From assembly GCA_020161775.1 (NCBI GenBank), contig JAIUOW010000007.1:62001-126000 (forward strand): a DNA stretch of 64,000 nt, read 5' to 3'. Below the pieces are notes generated by a model. It searched no databases. It saw only the letters and a list, made by a program, of their open reading frames with translations, and was not told the DNA's origin. The DNA is from Pseudomonadota bacterium. GTDB lineage: Bacteria; Pseudomonadota; Gammaproteobacteria; Burkholderiales; Burkholderiaceae_C. This document shows, one piece after another, positions 13,814-24,839 of this stretch. The first letter of the stretch is position 1, and every line of letters begins with the position of its first letter. A program made the position numbers and the translations under genes.

Positions 13814-14287
13814 ATGGCCAAGAAACCCGACACCTCCGCGCGCATCGCCGACAACAAGAAGGCCGCGTACAACTACTTCTTCGAGGAGCGCTTCGAGGCG
13901 GGCATGGTGCTGCAGGGCTGGGAAATCAAGGCCCTGCGCGAAGGCAAGGTGCAGCTGACCGATGGCTACGTAGTGATCCGCGACGGAGAGCTGTTCATCG
14001 TGGGTTGCCAGATCAACCCGCTCAAGACCGCGTCCACCCACGTCAGCCCGGATGCCGTGCGCACCAAGAAGCTGCTGCTGCACAAGGACGAGATCCGCCG
14101 CCTGATCGGCAAAGTCGAGCAGAAAGGCTACACCCTGGTGCCGTTGAACCTGCACTGGAAAGCCGGCAAGGTCAAATGCGACATCGCGCTGGCCAAGGGC
14201 AAGGCCGAGCATGACAAACGCGACACCATCAAGGACCGCGAAGGCAAGCGCGAGGTGGAGCGCGCAATGAAATCAAGGCATCGATAA
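13814..14287 (+). CDS. smpB: SsrA-binding protein SmpB
   Basis: A 157-residue protein that binds tmRNA and delivers it to stalled ribosomes for trans-translation. The OB-fold body is complete ([20 protein letters not shown] split by [13 protein letters not shown] and [14 protein letters not shown]), and the basic C-terminal tail that enters the mRNA channel is present ([20 protein letters not shown], then KSRHR). The tmRNA gene itself is not in the window. The stop is immediately followed by a copy of the structured repeat at 14288. Confidence 0.97.
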   Translation: MAKKPDTSARIADNKKAAYNYFFEERFEAGMVLQGWEIKALREGKVQLTDGYVVIRDGELFIVGCQINPLKTASTHVSPDAVRTKKLLLHKDEIRRLIGKVEQKGYTLVPLNLHWKAGKVKCDIALAKGKAEHDKRDTIKDREGKREVERAMKSRHR

Positions 14288-14362
14288 CCCCCCTGAGCCG
14301 CTGCGCGGCTTCCCCCCCAGGGGGACGCCACCAGTGGCCCGGCGGAGCCGGTTCCACGGTGG
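14288..14362 (+). repeat. Structured post-stop repeat, copy 1 (after smpB)
   Basis: Starts at the base after the smpB TAA and runs in the smpB sense. Hairpin 1 is AGCCGC-TGC-GCGGCT, hairpin 2 a C-run/G-run pair, and hairpin 3 CCGGC-GGA-GCCGG enclosed by TGG/CCA and CCACC/GGTGG. TGG/CCA replaces CGG/CCG of the other copies, a compensated double change. Confidence 0.85.
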
Positions 14363-14375
14363 CCGCTGGCCGGGC

Positions 14376-15449
14376 TCAGCGCAACGTTGCCAGTGGGTGC
14401 GCGTGATCGGGCCAGGGGCTCACGAAGAACGGCTGAACCATTTCTGGCGTGACGTCTTCAATGCGCGGCGGGTTCCACCTGGGTGCGTGGTCCTTGTCCA
14501 CGGCCAGCGCGCGGATGCCTTCCACGGTTTCGCTGGCTGCGCCGGGGCGCAGATGGAAGCAGTGGCGAACCAGGTCGCGCTCCATGCGCAGGTCGTCGGC
14601 CAGGCCCATGGCGCGGCCGCGCCGCACCTGCTCCAGCACCACGTGCAGCATCAGCGGTGAGCGGTGGCGCAGCAGCGCTGCCGTCTCGCGCGCCCAATCC
14701 GAGGTGTCTGCCTCCAGGGCGGCGATGATCGCTGGCACGCTGTCCAGCGCGAAAAAATGGTCGATGGGACCACTGGCGCGCGCCAGCGCCGACTGCGCAG
14801 CTGCCGACTCGGCATCAACCTGCGCCGGCAGGGCCTGCGTTCCCAGGCTCACCAGGCTTTCCCACAGGTCGGGCAGGTCTTGCGACGGCATCATCACGTC
14901 TGCCAGCTGGGCCGCCAGGGCGTCCGCGCCGCCGATGACGCTGCCGGTCAGGGCCAGGTATTCCCCCATGTAGCCAGGGCAGCGCCCCAGGAAGAATCCA
15001 CCGCCGACGTCCGGAAAGAGTCCGATGTTGGTCTCGGGCATGGCCATCTTGGTGCGTTCGGTCACGATGCGCACCCTCGCGCCCTGCGAGATTCCCATGC
15101 CGCCGCCCATGACGATGCCATCCATGAAGGCAACGTAGGGCTTGGGATAGGTGTGGATCAGGTGGTTGAGCGCGTATTCCTCTGTGAAGAAATCTTCCAG
15201 CTGCGGATTGCCTGCGAGCGCCGACTGGTGGAAAAAGCGGATGTCTCCGCCAGCACAAAAGGCGCCGAAAACGCCCTCTTTGCCCGTGCCGCGAACCGCC
15301 ACGACTTCCACGGCCGGGTCATCACGCCACGCCAGCAACGCGGCCGTGAGCTCGCGCACCATACCGAGCGACAGCGCATTCAGCGCCTTGGGGCGGTTCA
15401 GCGTGATCAGGCCGGCACGGCCCCGGATTTCTGCCACTACATCGCTCAT
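14376..15449 (-). CDS. Enoyl-CoA hydratase/isomerase family protein, 3-hydroxyisobutyryl-CoA hydrolase type
   Basis: A 357-residue crotonase-fold protein. The oxyanion-hole segments are FGAFCAGGDIRFF and DGIVMGGGMGIS, and MPETNIGLFPDVGGGFFL is the signature of the 3-hydroxyisobutyryl-CoA hydrolase branch rather than classical enoyl-CoA hydratases; the length over 350 residues also fits. The branch hydrolyses 3-hydroxyisobutyryl-CoA in valine breakdown. A GGAGG Shine-Dalgarno precedes ATG 15449. It is followed at the 3' side by the repeat after smpB and preceded by a DMT transporter gene in the same direction. Confidence 0.85.
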   Translation of the reverse strand: MSDVVAEIRGRAGLITLNRPKALNALSLGMVRELTAALLAWRDDPAVEVVAVRGTGKEGVFGAFCAGGDIRFFHQSALAGNPQLEDFFTEEYALNHLIHTYPKPYVAFMDGIVMGGGMGISQGARVRIVTERTKMAMPETNIGLFPDVGGGFFLGRCPGYMGEYLALTGSVIGGADALAAQLADVMMPSQDLPDLWESLVSLGTQALPAQVDAESAAAQSALARASGPIDHFFALDSVPAIIAALEADTSDWARETAALLRHRSPLMLHVVLEQVRRGRAMGLADDLRMERDLVRHCFHLRPGAASETVEGIRALAVDKDHAPRWNPPRIEDVTPEMVQPFFVSPWPDHAHPLATLR

Positions 15450-15507
15450 TGAGAAACCTCCGTGCTGCGAACTGCGGTGCGAGCGCCTTCGGGCGGCCGA
15501 GCGGCGC

Positions 15508-16389
15508 TCATGCGCGTTGCCTCCAGCCAATCAGTTCATTGACCACCAGCGCACCCAGCACTAGAGCACCGCCGGCCAGCACGTTCGGGCCCGGTTGCTC
15601 GTTGGCGCCAAACCAGGCCAGCGCAATGCCAAAGATGATTTCCAGCAGCGCCAGCAATGAGACCTCGGGTGCCTTGAGCACGCGCGCGCAAATCACCGAC
15701 AAGGTGCAGGGAATGGCCAGTTGGACCAGGCCCAGCAGGCCCAGCCAGGCCACGTCGGTGGCGGTAGCCATCAAGGGGAATGACAGCGGCAAGGTCACTG
15801 CGCTGGAGATCACCGCGCCCACCAGAACGCAGGGCACCAGGTCCAGCTTTTCGCCGTGGGCCTGGCTGCGCTGCGTGACCGTCCACTGCACCGCGCCCGC
15901 GATGGGGACGCACAGGGCCACCAGCGAACCGATCAGCACGCCCGGCGCCCCAAGGCTCACCTGCGAGCCATACATCCAGCCGATGCCGATGCCGGCCACC
16001 ACGATCGCACCCCAGGTGCGCAACGGCAGCTTGTGGCCAATGAAAACACGGGCGATCAGTGCCGTGAACAGCGGGCCGAGCGCCATCGTCACCAGCACGT
16101 TGGCCACGGTGGTCAGCGTCAGCGCCACCATGAACGCGGTGAACATCACGCTCCAGCACACACCGGACAGCCAGAAGTACGGGCTCCTCCAGTGCATGTT
16201 GCGAAACACCGTGCGGCCTTGCCACAGCGGCAGGATCACCAGCAGCGACACCATGGTGAAAAAGCTGCGCCAGAACGTCACTTCGAAGCTTTTGGCGTGT
16301 TCCAGCTGGCGCGTCACCACGCCGGCGATGGACCACATCAGGGTCACCGCCACCATCAGCCAGACGGCCTGTCCGTGTTTGAGCGTCAT
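15508..16389 (-). CDS. DMT superfamily (EamA) transporter
   Basis: A 293-residue inner-membrane protein with about ten hydrophobic helices arranged as two EamA repeats (VTLMWSIAGVVTRQLEHAK near the N-terminus; a second half from about residue 150). No substrate-specific residues are recognisable; relatives export amino acids, metabolites or nucleotides. It is in line with typA upstream (82-bp gap holding a repeat) and the acyl-CoA hydrolase gene downstream (58 bp). Confidence 0.85.
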   Translation of the reverse strand: MTLKHGQAVWLMVAVTLMWSIAGVVTRQLEHAKSFEVTFWRSFFTMVSLLVILPLWQGRTVFRNMHWRSPYFWLSGVCWSVMFTAFMVALTLTTVANVLVTMALGPLFTALIARVFIGHKLPLRTWGAIVVAGIGIGWMYGSQVSLGAPGVLIGSLVALCVPIAGAVQWTVTQRSQAHGEKLDLVPCVLVGAVISSAVTLPLSFPLMATATDVAWLGLLGLVQLAIPCTLSVICARVLKAPEVSLLALLEIIFGIALAWFGANEQPGPNVLAGGALVLGALVVNELIGWRQRA

Positions 16390-16471
16390 GCGGACCGCCG
16401 CCGGGCCGCCCCAAGGCGGTCACGGCCCCCTCGGGGGGCAGCGACCACACGCAGTGAGGGAGCGTGGGGGT
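16390..16471 (-). repeat. Second post-stop repeat type, after typA
   Basis: GC-rich element filling the typA to DMT-transporter gap. Read on the minus strand it begins right after the typA stop, with CCACGC paired to GCGTG across a 9-nt loop, then GCCCCCCGAGGGGGC and CCGCC-TTG-GGGCGG. Its sequence is unrelated to the six-copy repeat but its placement rule is the same. Confidence 0.6.
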
Positions 16472-18297
<1,826 letters not shown>

Positions 18298-18301
<4 letters not shown>

Positions 18302-19245
18302 TTTTGGGTTTCCAGGATTTGCTGTATTTCAGGGGGGCTCAGCAGACGCCCCGGGATCAATTCGCCGGCTTTCACATGGGCCGTGCCCAGCAGCGTGCGC
18401 GGCGTGCCGAACACCGCCACCTGCTCGCTGTCGCGCCAATCGCCGCGCCGGCGCAGGCCGCTCAGGAAGCGTCCGGCATTGTCGCCATCCAGCGTGACGC
18501 TCTCGTGGCCGGGCAGCAGCGCCTCCAGCGGCAGCAGCCGGGCCAGGCGTTCGGGCTCGGCCATGGCTTCCAGCGCCTGCAGCGTGACGCATTGGGTCAC
18601 ATCAAACGGGCCGGTCGCTGTGCGCCGCAAGGCGGTCAGGTGGCCGCCGCATCCCAGGGCTTCGCCGATGTCTTCGCCCAGCGTACGGATGTAGGTGCCC
18701 TTGCTGCAATGCACGCGCAGCCGCACAAATGGCGCCTCGGCCTGCAGGCCGGCTTCCAGCAGTTCCAGCGAATGGATCGTCACCTCGCGCGCCTCGCGCT
18801 CCACCGTTTCGCCGTCGCGCGCGTACTCGTACAGGGCCTTGCCGTCGCGCTTGAGGGCGCTGTGCATGGGCGGCACCTGGCGCACCAGGCCGGTAAAACT
18901 GTCCAGCACCTGCACCAACTGGCCCAGCGTGCAGCGCACTGGCCGGGTGTCGATGACATCGCCCTCGGCATCGGCCGTGGATGTCCTCACGCCCAGGCGC
19001 ACGGTGGTCTCGTAGGTCTTGTCAGCGTCCAGGTGCAGCTGGCTGAATTTGGTGGCCGCGCCAAAGCACAGCGGCAGCACGCCGGTGGCCAGCGGATCCA
19101 GAGTGCCGGTGTGGCCCGCCTTTTCGGCGCGCAGCAGCCATTTGCATTTCTGCAGCGCGTTGTTGCTCGACAGGCCCAGCGGCTTGTCCAGCAACAGCAC
19201 CCCATGCACGGGGCGCCTCACGACCCTCGTGCGCGGCGCTGTCAT
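18298..19245 (-). CDS. truB: tRNA pseudouridine(55) synthase TruB
   Basis: A 315-residue enzyme making pseudouridine 55 in the T-loop of tRNAs. The catalytic Asp lies in [21 protein letters not shown] (given in parts: [16 protein letters not shown]), preceded by [15 protein letters not shown]; the thumb-loop region [12 protein letters not shown] and the C-terminal PUA-like part follow. Two bases separate it from rbfA upstream and it overlaps typA downstream, so it lies inside the operon. Confidence 0.96.
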
Positions 19246-19247
19246 TG

Positions 19248-19616
19248 CTATTCTTCGTCTTTGGAACGCGAAGCGACAGCCTGCGCAATCAGCGCATTCA
19301 TGTCGGCGGCACGCTCGGTGGTGCGGTCAAACACGAAATGCAGCGTGGGCACCGTGTGGATGTGCAGGCGCTTGAACAGGCCATTGCGCAGGAAACCCGC
19401 CGCATGGTTGAGAGCCTGCTCGCATTCCTGCGGATCGCCCACCAGCACGCTGAAGAACACCTTGGCATGGGCGTAGTCAGGCGTGACCTCGACCGAGCTC
19501 AGCGTCACCATGCCCAGCCGCGGATCCTTGACCTCGCGGATGAGCTCGGCCAGATCACGCTGGATCTGGTCGGCTACCTGGTAGCTGCGGTTGGGCTTGG
19601 CGGGCTTCTTTTTCAT
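19248..19616 (-). CDS. rbfA: 30S ribosome-binding factor A
   Basis: A 122-residue KH-type RNA-binding protein needed for late 30S maturation and cold adaptation. Recognisable segments are [34 protein letters not shown] and [10 protein letters not shown]. The N-terminus ([10 protein letters not shown]) is basic. It follows infB after a 105-bp gap that holds a structured repeat, and is 2 bp from truB. Confidence 0.95.
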   Translation of the reverse strand: MKKKPAKPNRSYQVADQIQRDLAELIREVKDPRLGMVTLSSVEVTPDYAHAKVFFSVLVGDPQECEQALNHAAGFLRNGLFKRLHIHTVPTLHFVFDRTTERAADMNALIAQAVASRSKDEE

Positions 19617-19644
19617 GGCTCAGTACCCTGGGCTCCTTCGTGGG

Positions 19645-19721
19645 CCACCGCGGAACCGGCTCTGCCGGGCCGCCGGTGGCGCCCCCCTGGGGGGGAGGCG
19701 CCGAAGGCGCTTCGGGGGGGC
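19645..19721 (-). repeat. Structured post-stop repeat, copy 2 (between infB and rbfA)
   Basis: On the minus strand it starts directly after the infB TAA. Hairpin 1 is GCGCC-TTC-GGCGC and hairpin 3 CCGGC-AGA-GCCGG inside CCACC/GGTGG. It lies within an operon, so it is transcribed between infB and rbfA. Confidence 0.85.
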
Positions 19722-22586
19722 TTACAACGTCCTTGCGATTTCCTTGACCTCGAAGAACTCCAGCTGATCACCTTCCTTGATGTCGTTGTAGTTCTTGAGC
19801 TTGATACCGCACTCGAAGCCTTCCTTGACTTCGCGTACGTCGTCCTTCAGGCGCTTGAGCGTGTCGATGTCGCCGGTGTACACCACCACGTTGTCGCGCA
19901 GCAGGCGGAACTTCGCGGTGCGCGTGACCTGCCCCGAGGTGACCATACAGCCCGCCACGGTACCGATCTTGGACGCCACGAACACGGTGCGGATCTCGGC
20001 CGTGCCAATGACTTCCTCGCGCTTTTCAGGCGCCAGCATGCCCGACATGGCGGCCTTGAGCTCGTCCACCGCGTCATAGATGATGTTGTAGTAGCGGATG
20101 TCCACGCCATTGCCTTCGGCCAGCTTGCGCGCGCCGGCATCGGCCCGCGTGTTGAAGCCGATGATCACCGCCTTGGAAGCGATGGCCAGGTTGACGTCGG
20201 ACTCGCTGATGCCCCCCACGGCGGCATACACCAGCTGGACCTTCACCTCGTCGGTGGACAGCTTGAGCAGCGACGCGGCCAAAGCTTCCTGTGAACCCTG
20301 CACGTCGGCCTTGACAATGATGGGCACCATCTTGACTTCGCCAGCCGTCATGTCGGTGAACATGTTTTCCAGCTTGGCGGCCTGCTGCTTGGCCAGCTTG
20401 GTGTTGCGGAACTTGCCCGCGCGATAGGTCGCGATTTCACGTGCGCGGCGCTCGTCGGCCAGCACCATGAACTCGTCACCGGCTTGCGGCACCTCGGTCA
20501 GGCCCTGGATTTCCACCGGGATCGACGGGCCCGCTGTCTTGATGGGCCGGCCGTTTTCGTCCAGCATGGCGCGCACGCGGCCGTAGGTCTGACCCGCCAG
20601 CACCACATCGCCGGTCTTGAGCGTGCCGGACTGCACCAGCACCGTGGCCACCGGGCCGCGGCCCTTGTCCAGCTGCGCCTCGATCACCAGCCCCTTGGCC
20701 ATGGCATCCACCGGCGCCTTCAGTTCCAGCACCTCGGCCTGCAACAGTACCTGTTCCAGCAAGGCATCAATGCCAGCGCCGGTCTTGGCGGACACAGGCA
20801 CGAACGGTGATTCGCCGCCGTACTCTTCGGGAACGACCTCCTCGGCCACCAGTTCCTGCTTGACCCGGTCCGGGTTGGAGTCGGGTTTATCGATCTTGTT
20901 GATCGCCACCACGATGGGCACACCCGCAGCCTTGGCATGCTTGATGGCTTCCTTGGTCTGCGGCATCACACCGTCGTCGGCCGCCACCACCAGGATCACG
21001 ATGTCGGTGGCCTGTGCGCCACGGGCCCGCATGGCGGTGAACGCCTCGTGGCCTGGGGTGTCCAGGAAAGAGATCATCCCGCGCTCGGTTTCCACATGGT
21101 AGGCGCCGATATGCTGGGTGATGCCACCCGCCTCACCCGACGCCACCTTGGCGCGGCGGATGTAGTCCAGCAGCGAGGTCTTGCCGTGGTCCACGTGGCC
21201 CATGACGGTCACGACCGGTGCGCGCGGCAGCGGTTCGCCCTCGGCGGCGGCCACGTCCTGGTCGGTGAAGGCTTCGGGGTCGTCCAGCGCGGCCACGATG
21301 GCCTTGTGGCCCATTTCCTCGACCACGATCATGGCGGTGTCCTGGTCCAGCGGCTGGTTGATGGTGACCATCTGGCCCAGCTTCATGAGGTGCTTGATCA
21401 CCTCGGACGATTTCACGGCCATCTTGTGCGCCAGTTCGGCCACGGTGATGGTTTCGGGCACGTGGACCTCCAGCACCCGGGCTTCAACCGGTGCGGCCTG
21501 GACCTGCTCATCGCGCTGGTCACGGTCATTGCCACGGCGCCCACGGGGGCCGCCGCGCCAGTTGTTGCGCCCCACGCCGCCAGAGGCGTCGCCGCGCGTC
21601 TTGATTTCCTTCTTCTTGGCCGGGTCTCCCGCCCAGCTGGACGACAGCTTGGCGGACTTGACTTCCTTGCCAGCGCCGGGGCCGGCGGGTGCCGCGGCGC
21701 CAGGACGCGGCGCACCCGCAGCCGGCTTGTGCAGCGTGCCTTTCACGCCGGACTTGGCGGCTTCCGCCGCCTTGGCCACGGGCTTGGGTTCCTCGGGCTT
21801 CTTGGCAACCAGCACCTTCTTGGGCGTGGACATCATCGAGCGGATGGCGGCAGCCTCGGCTTCGGCCTTGCGGCGGCGCTCACCCAGATCGGCCGCGCGC
21901 GCGGCTTCCTCGTCGGCGCGTGCCTTGGACTCGGCAGCGGCTTTCTCGCGGGCTTCAGTCTGGGCACGGGCTTGCGCCTCGGCCTTGGCGGCGGCCTCAT
22001 CGGCCACATCTTTGCCAGCCGGCGCCACGGCTTGCGCCTTGGCCTCGGCCTGCTTCTGTTCGTTGGCAGCCTGGGCGGCCTTTTCCGCAGCCTCACGCTC
22101 GCGCGCTTCCTGCTCCTCGCGCTGGCGGCGCTTTTCGGCCAGCTCTTCTTCCTGGCGGCGGATCAGCTCGGCCTGGCGGCGGGCTTCTTCCTCGCGGCGT
22201 GCGAGTTCGGCGTCGTCAATGAGCGGGGCCGACGGCGCCTCGGCGGCGGGCTCGGGGGCTTCGACCACGGCGGTGTCAGAGCCCTCGTCGCGCTTGATGA
22301 AGGTGCGCTTCTTGCGCACTTCGACCTGGATCGTGCGGGCCTTGCCGGACGAATCCGCCTGCTTGATCTCGCTGGTGGACTTTTTCACGAGCGTGATCTT
22401 CTTGCGCTCGGGCGAAGCCGTGCCGTGGCTGGCCTGCAGGTAGCCCAGCAGCTTTTGCTTGTCGGCTTCGCTGAGGGCGTCCGCCGGGGACGCCTTGGGC
22501 ACGCCTGCGCTACGCAATTGCTCAAGCAGCGTCTCGGTTGATTTCTTGAGTTCGGATGCAAACTCGGCGACGGTCGTACTGGACAT
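19722..22586 (-). CDS. infB: Translation initiation factor IF-2
   Basis: A 954-residue initiation GTPase. The N-terminal domain ([20 protein letters not shown]) is followed by a long Ala/Glu/Arg-rich, probably coiled-coil region from about residue 120 to 260, a basic Gly/Arg-rich spacer, then a second IF2_N copy near residue 375. The G domain starts near 455 with [16 protein letters not shown], then DTPGHEAF and NKIDKPDSN; domains II-IV follow with the fMet-tRNA-binding C-terminus. Length is typical for Burkholderiales, which have expanded N-termini. It sits 24 bp after nusA. Confidence 0.98.
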   Translation of the reverse strand: MSSTTVAEFASELKKSTETLLEQLRSAGVPKASPADALSEADKQKLLGYLQASHGTASPERKKITLVKKSTSEIKQADSSGKARTIQVEVRKKRTFIKRDEGSDTAVVEAPEPAAEAPSAPLIDDAELARREEEARRQAELIRRQEEELAEKRRQREEQEAREREAAEKAAQAANEQKQAEAKAQAVAPAGKDVADEAAAKAEAQARAQTEAREKAAAESKARADEEAARAADLGERRRKAEAEAAAIRSMMSTPKKVLVAKKPEEPKPVAKAAEAAKSGVKGTLHKPAAGAPRPGAAAPAGPGAGKEVKSAKLSSSWAGDPAKKKEIKTRGDASGGVGRNNWRGGPRGRRGNDRDQRDEQVQAAPVEARVLEVHVPETITVAELAHKMAVKSSEVIKHLMKLGQMVTINQPLDQDTAMIVVEEMGHKAIVAALDDPEAFTDQDVAAAEGEPLPRAPVVTVMGHVDHGKTSLLDYIRRAKVASGEAGGITQHIGAYHVETERGMISFLDTPGHEAFTAMRARGAQATDIVILVVAADDGVMPQTKEAIKHAKAAGVPIVVAINKIDKPDSNPDRVKQELVAEEVVPEEYGGESPFVPVSAKTGAGIDALLEQVLLQAEVLELKAPVDAMAKGLVIEAQLDKGRGPVATVLVQSGTLKTGDVVLAGQTYGRVRAMLDENGRPIKTAGPSIPVEIQGLTEVPQAGDEFMVLADERRAREIATYRAGKFRNTKLAKQQAAKLENMFTDMTAGEVKMVPIIVKADVQGSQEALAASLLKLSTDEVKVQLVYAAVGGISESDVNLAIASKAVIIGFNTRADAGARKLAEGNGVDIRYYNIIYDAVDELKAAMSGMLAPEKREEVIGTAEIRTVFVASKIGTVAGCMVTSGQVTRTAKFRLLRDNVVVYTGDIDTLKRLKDDVREVKEGFECGIKLKNYNDIKEGDQLEFFEVKEIARTL

Positions 22587-22610
22587 GTGTCGTGTTACCT
22601 TTCATGACCG

Positions 22611-24107
22611 TTACTCTTGAGAGGCGGCGGCACTGGTAAACCAGTGTTCGCGCGCCTTCATGATCATGGCTTTGGCCTCGTCCGCGGACTGGCCGGTGAT
22701 ATCAGTGAGTTCATCAACAGCCAGGTCGGCCAGTTCATCGCGGGTGTGCACGCCGGATTCGGCAAGCTTGGCGATCAACTCGGGGGTCAACCCTTCCAGG
22801 TCACGCAGGTCCTGCGAGACTTCTTCCACGCTTTCCTCGCGTGCAATTTCCATGGTCAGCAAGGCGTCCTTGGCGCGTGAGCGCAGCTCGTTGACCGTGT
22901 CTTCGTCAAAGCTTTCGATTTCCAGCATCTCCTGCAGCGGCACATAAGCCACCTCTTCCAGGCTGGTGAAGCCTTCGGCGATCAGGATGTCGGCGATTTC
23001 CTCGTCCACGTCGAGCTTTTCCATGAACAGCTTGCGCTGCACGCTGGTTTCCTCGGCCTGCTTCTGGGCGGACTCGTTGGCGTCCATGATGTTGATCTTC
23101 CAGCCCGTGAGGTCGGAAGCCAGGCGCACGTTCTGGCCGCCGCGGCCAATGGCGATGGCAAGGTTCTCCTCGTCCACCACCACGTCCATGGCGTGCTTTT
23201 CCTCGTCCACCACGATGGAACTCACGTTGGCAGGCGCCAGCGCGCCGATCACGAACTGCGCCGGGTCCTCGGACCACAGCACGATGTCCACGCGCTCGCC
23301 GGCCAGCTCGTTGGTCACGGCATTCACGCGGGTACCACGCACGCCCACGCAGGTGCCGATCGGGTCCACGCGCTTGTCATGGCTGAGCACGGCGATCTTG
23401 GCTCGGCTGCCCGGGTCACGGGCGCAGCTCTTGATTTCCAGCAGGCCCTGCTCGATCTCGGGCACTTCCTGGCGGAACAGCTCGATCATGTATTCGGGGG
23501 CCGAGCGCGACAGGATGATGGGCGCGCCGCGCAGCGTGAGGTCCACCTCCATGATCATGGCGCGCACACGGTCGCCGTTGCGCAGGTTTTCCTTCGGGAT
23601 CATTTCGCTGCGGCGCAGGCGGCCTTCGACGCGGCCGGACTCCACGATGATGTCGCCCTTGTCCATGCGCTTGACGGTGCCCACGAAGATCTTGTCGCCG
23701 CGCGACATGAAGTCATTGAGCAGCATTTCACGCTCGGCGTCGCGGATTTTCTGCAGGATGACCTGCTTGGCCGCCATGGCACCGATGCGGCCGATCGGCA
23801 CGGACTCCACCGGCTCCTCAATGTAGTCGCCCTCTTCCACATCGGACACACGCTCCCTGGCGTCCATCAGCAGCTCTTCGGCGTCCGGGTTCTGCAGGCC
23901 GGCGGAATCAGGCACCACCAGCCACCGGCGGAAGGTTTCGTAGTTGCCGCTGTCGCGGTCCACCGAAACACGGATGTCCACCTCGCCCGAATACAGCTTC
24001 TTGGTCGCCTGCGCCAGGGCGGATTCCACCGCGCCAAACACAACGTCACGCTCGACGTTCTTTTCGCGCGAGATGGCTTCCACCAGCATCAACATTTCGC
24101 GATTCAT
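22611..24107 (-). CDS. nusA: Transcription termination/antitermination factor NusA
   Basis: A 498-residue RNA polymerase-binding factor controlling pausing, termination and antitermination. Order of domains: N-terminal RNAP-binding part ([19 protein letters not shown]), S1 (about 135-200, [16 protein letters not shown]), two KH domains (about 205-345, [18 protein letters not shown] and [12 protein letters not shown]) and two C-terminal acidic repeats (about 360-495). It starts 1 bp after the rimP stop, so translation is coupled. Its product could act on the terminator in its own operon leader at 24760-24791. Confidence 0.98.
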   Translation of the reverse strand: MNREMLMLVEAISREKNVERDVVFGAVESALAQATKKLYSGEVDIRVSVDRDSGNYETFRRWLVVPDSAGLQNPDAEELLMDARERVSDVEEGDYIEEPVESVPIGRIGAMAAKQVILQKIRDAEREMLLNDFMSRGDKIFVGTVKRMDKGDIIVESGRVEGRLRRSEMIPKENLRNGDRVRAMIMEVDLTLRGAPIILSRSAPEYMIELFRQEVPEIEQGLLEIKSCARDPGSRAKIAVLSHDKRVDPIGTCVGVRGTRVNAVTNELAGERVDIVLWSEDPAQFVIGALAPANVSSIVVDEEKHAMDVVVDEENLAIAIGRGGQNVRLASDLTGWKINIMDANESAQKQAEETSVQRKLFMEKLDVDEEIADILIAEGFTSLEEVAYVPLQEMLEIESFDEDTVNELRSRAKDALLTMEIAREESVEEVSQDLRDLEGLTPELIAKLAESGVHTRDELADLAVDELTDITGQSADEAKAMIMKAREHWFTSAAASQE

Positions 24108-24108
24108 T

Positions 24109-24693
24109 TCACAACTCTCCTGTTTGATCGGTCGGCGACCGGCCGGGCTTGCGCCCCTTGAAATCCACGATCGAAGCCAGCCGCGCCTCTTTCAGCTCGT
24201 CCAGCGTAAAACCCAGTACCTGCAAGGGCGCGGGCACGCGCTTCCTGCTGACCTTCTGCCCCGGCTTGACGGCGGGCTCGTCGCTCCAGACGATCTGCCA
24301 GCCACCGGCGGCGGCGCGCTCCAGCGTGCCCCGAAACTTCTTGCGGTTGGCGGCCACCTGGCCACCCGCGGCGCTGCCCATGGGCGCCTTGAGCGTGACG
24401 TCGATCACCTCGCCGGCGAAACGCTCGAAATCCTGTTCGCGGCGAAGGGGCCGGTCAATGCCCGGCGACGACACTTCAAGCCGCTTGTATTCAACTTCCT
24501 CGACTTCCAGCGCGAACTGCAGCTGGCGCGTGACTTTCTCGCAGTCTTCGACGTTGACAAACTGCTCGGGCACGCCGGCCTGCCAGGGCAGGTCGATCGT
24601 GATGCGCAACAGGCCACCGGCGGAGCGTTCGATCTCCACCAGCTCATAGCCCAGCCCGGTCACGGTTTGTTCAACGATCTCCTGCAGTGCCAC
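24109..24693 (-). CDS. rimP: Ribosome maturation factor RimP
   Basis: A 194-residue protein required for 30S maturation. The N-terminal domain includes [12 protein letters not shown] and LRITIDLP; the conserved middle is [21 protein letters not shown]. The C-terminal half is longer than in E. coli and ends in a basic tail KGRKPGRSP. The start is GTG at 24693. It is the first gene of rimP-nusA-infB-rbfA-truB-typA, with a promoter at 24807-24835 and a leader terminator between promoter and gene. Confidence 0.95.
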   Translation of the reverse strand: MALQEIVEQTVTGLGYELVEIERSAGGLLRITIDLPWQAGVPEQFVNVEDCEKVTRQLQFALEVEEVEYKRLEVSSPGIDRPLRREQDFERFAGEVIDVTLKAPMGSAAGGQVAANRKKFRGTLERAAAGGWQIVWSDEPAVKPGQKVSRKRVPAPLQVLGFTLDELKEARLASIVDFKGRKPGRSPTDQTGEL

Positions 24694-24759
24694 TTTTACC
24701 TGTTACTCCAATGCCACACCCATGCTCCATCCACGTCGCCGGGCCAAAAGCAAACGCCC

Positions 24760-24791
24760 AAAAAAAACGGGCGGTGAATACCCGCCCGTTT
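24760..24791 (-). terminator. Intrinsic terminator between yejF and rimP, inside the predicted rimP leader
   Basis: On the minus strand AAACGGGCGG pairs perfectly with CCGCCCGTTT around a 7-nt loop and runs into eight consecutive U. It lies 50 bp after the yejF stop and can end that operon, but it also lies downstream of the rimP promoter, about 10-40 nt into the expected leader. Confidence 0.85.
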
Positions 24792-24806
24792 GGTCGTGAA
24801 CTATGG

Positions 24807-24835
24807 ATTGTACTGCGTAAAGGCTTGATTTGCAA
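24807..24835 (-). promoter_or_regulatory. Putative sigma-70 promoter of the rimP-nusA-infB operon
   Basis: TTGCAA (24830-24835) and TACAAT (24807-24812) on the minus strand with a 17-bp spacer. The expected start is near 24800, giving a leader of about 107 nt that contains the terminator at 24760-24791. The -35 begins 5 bp after the yejF stop codon. Confidence 0.6.
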
Positions 24836-24839
24836 CGAG

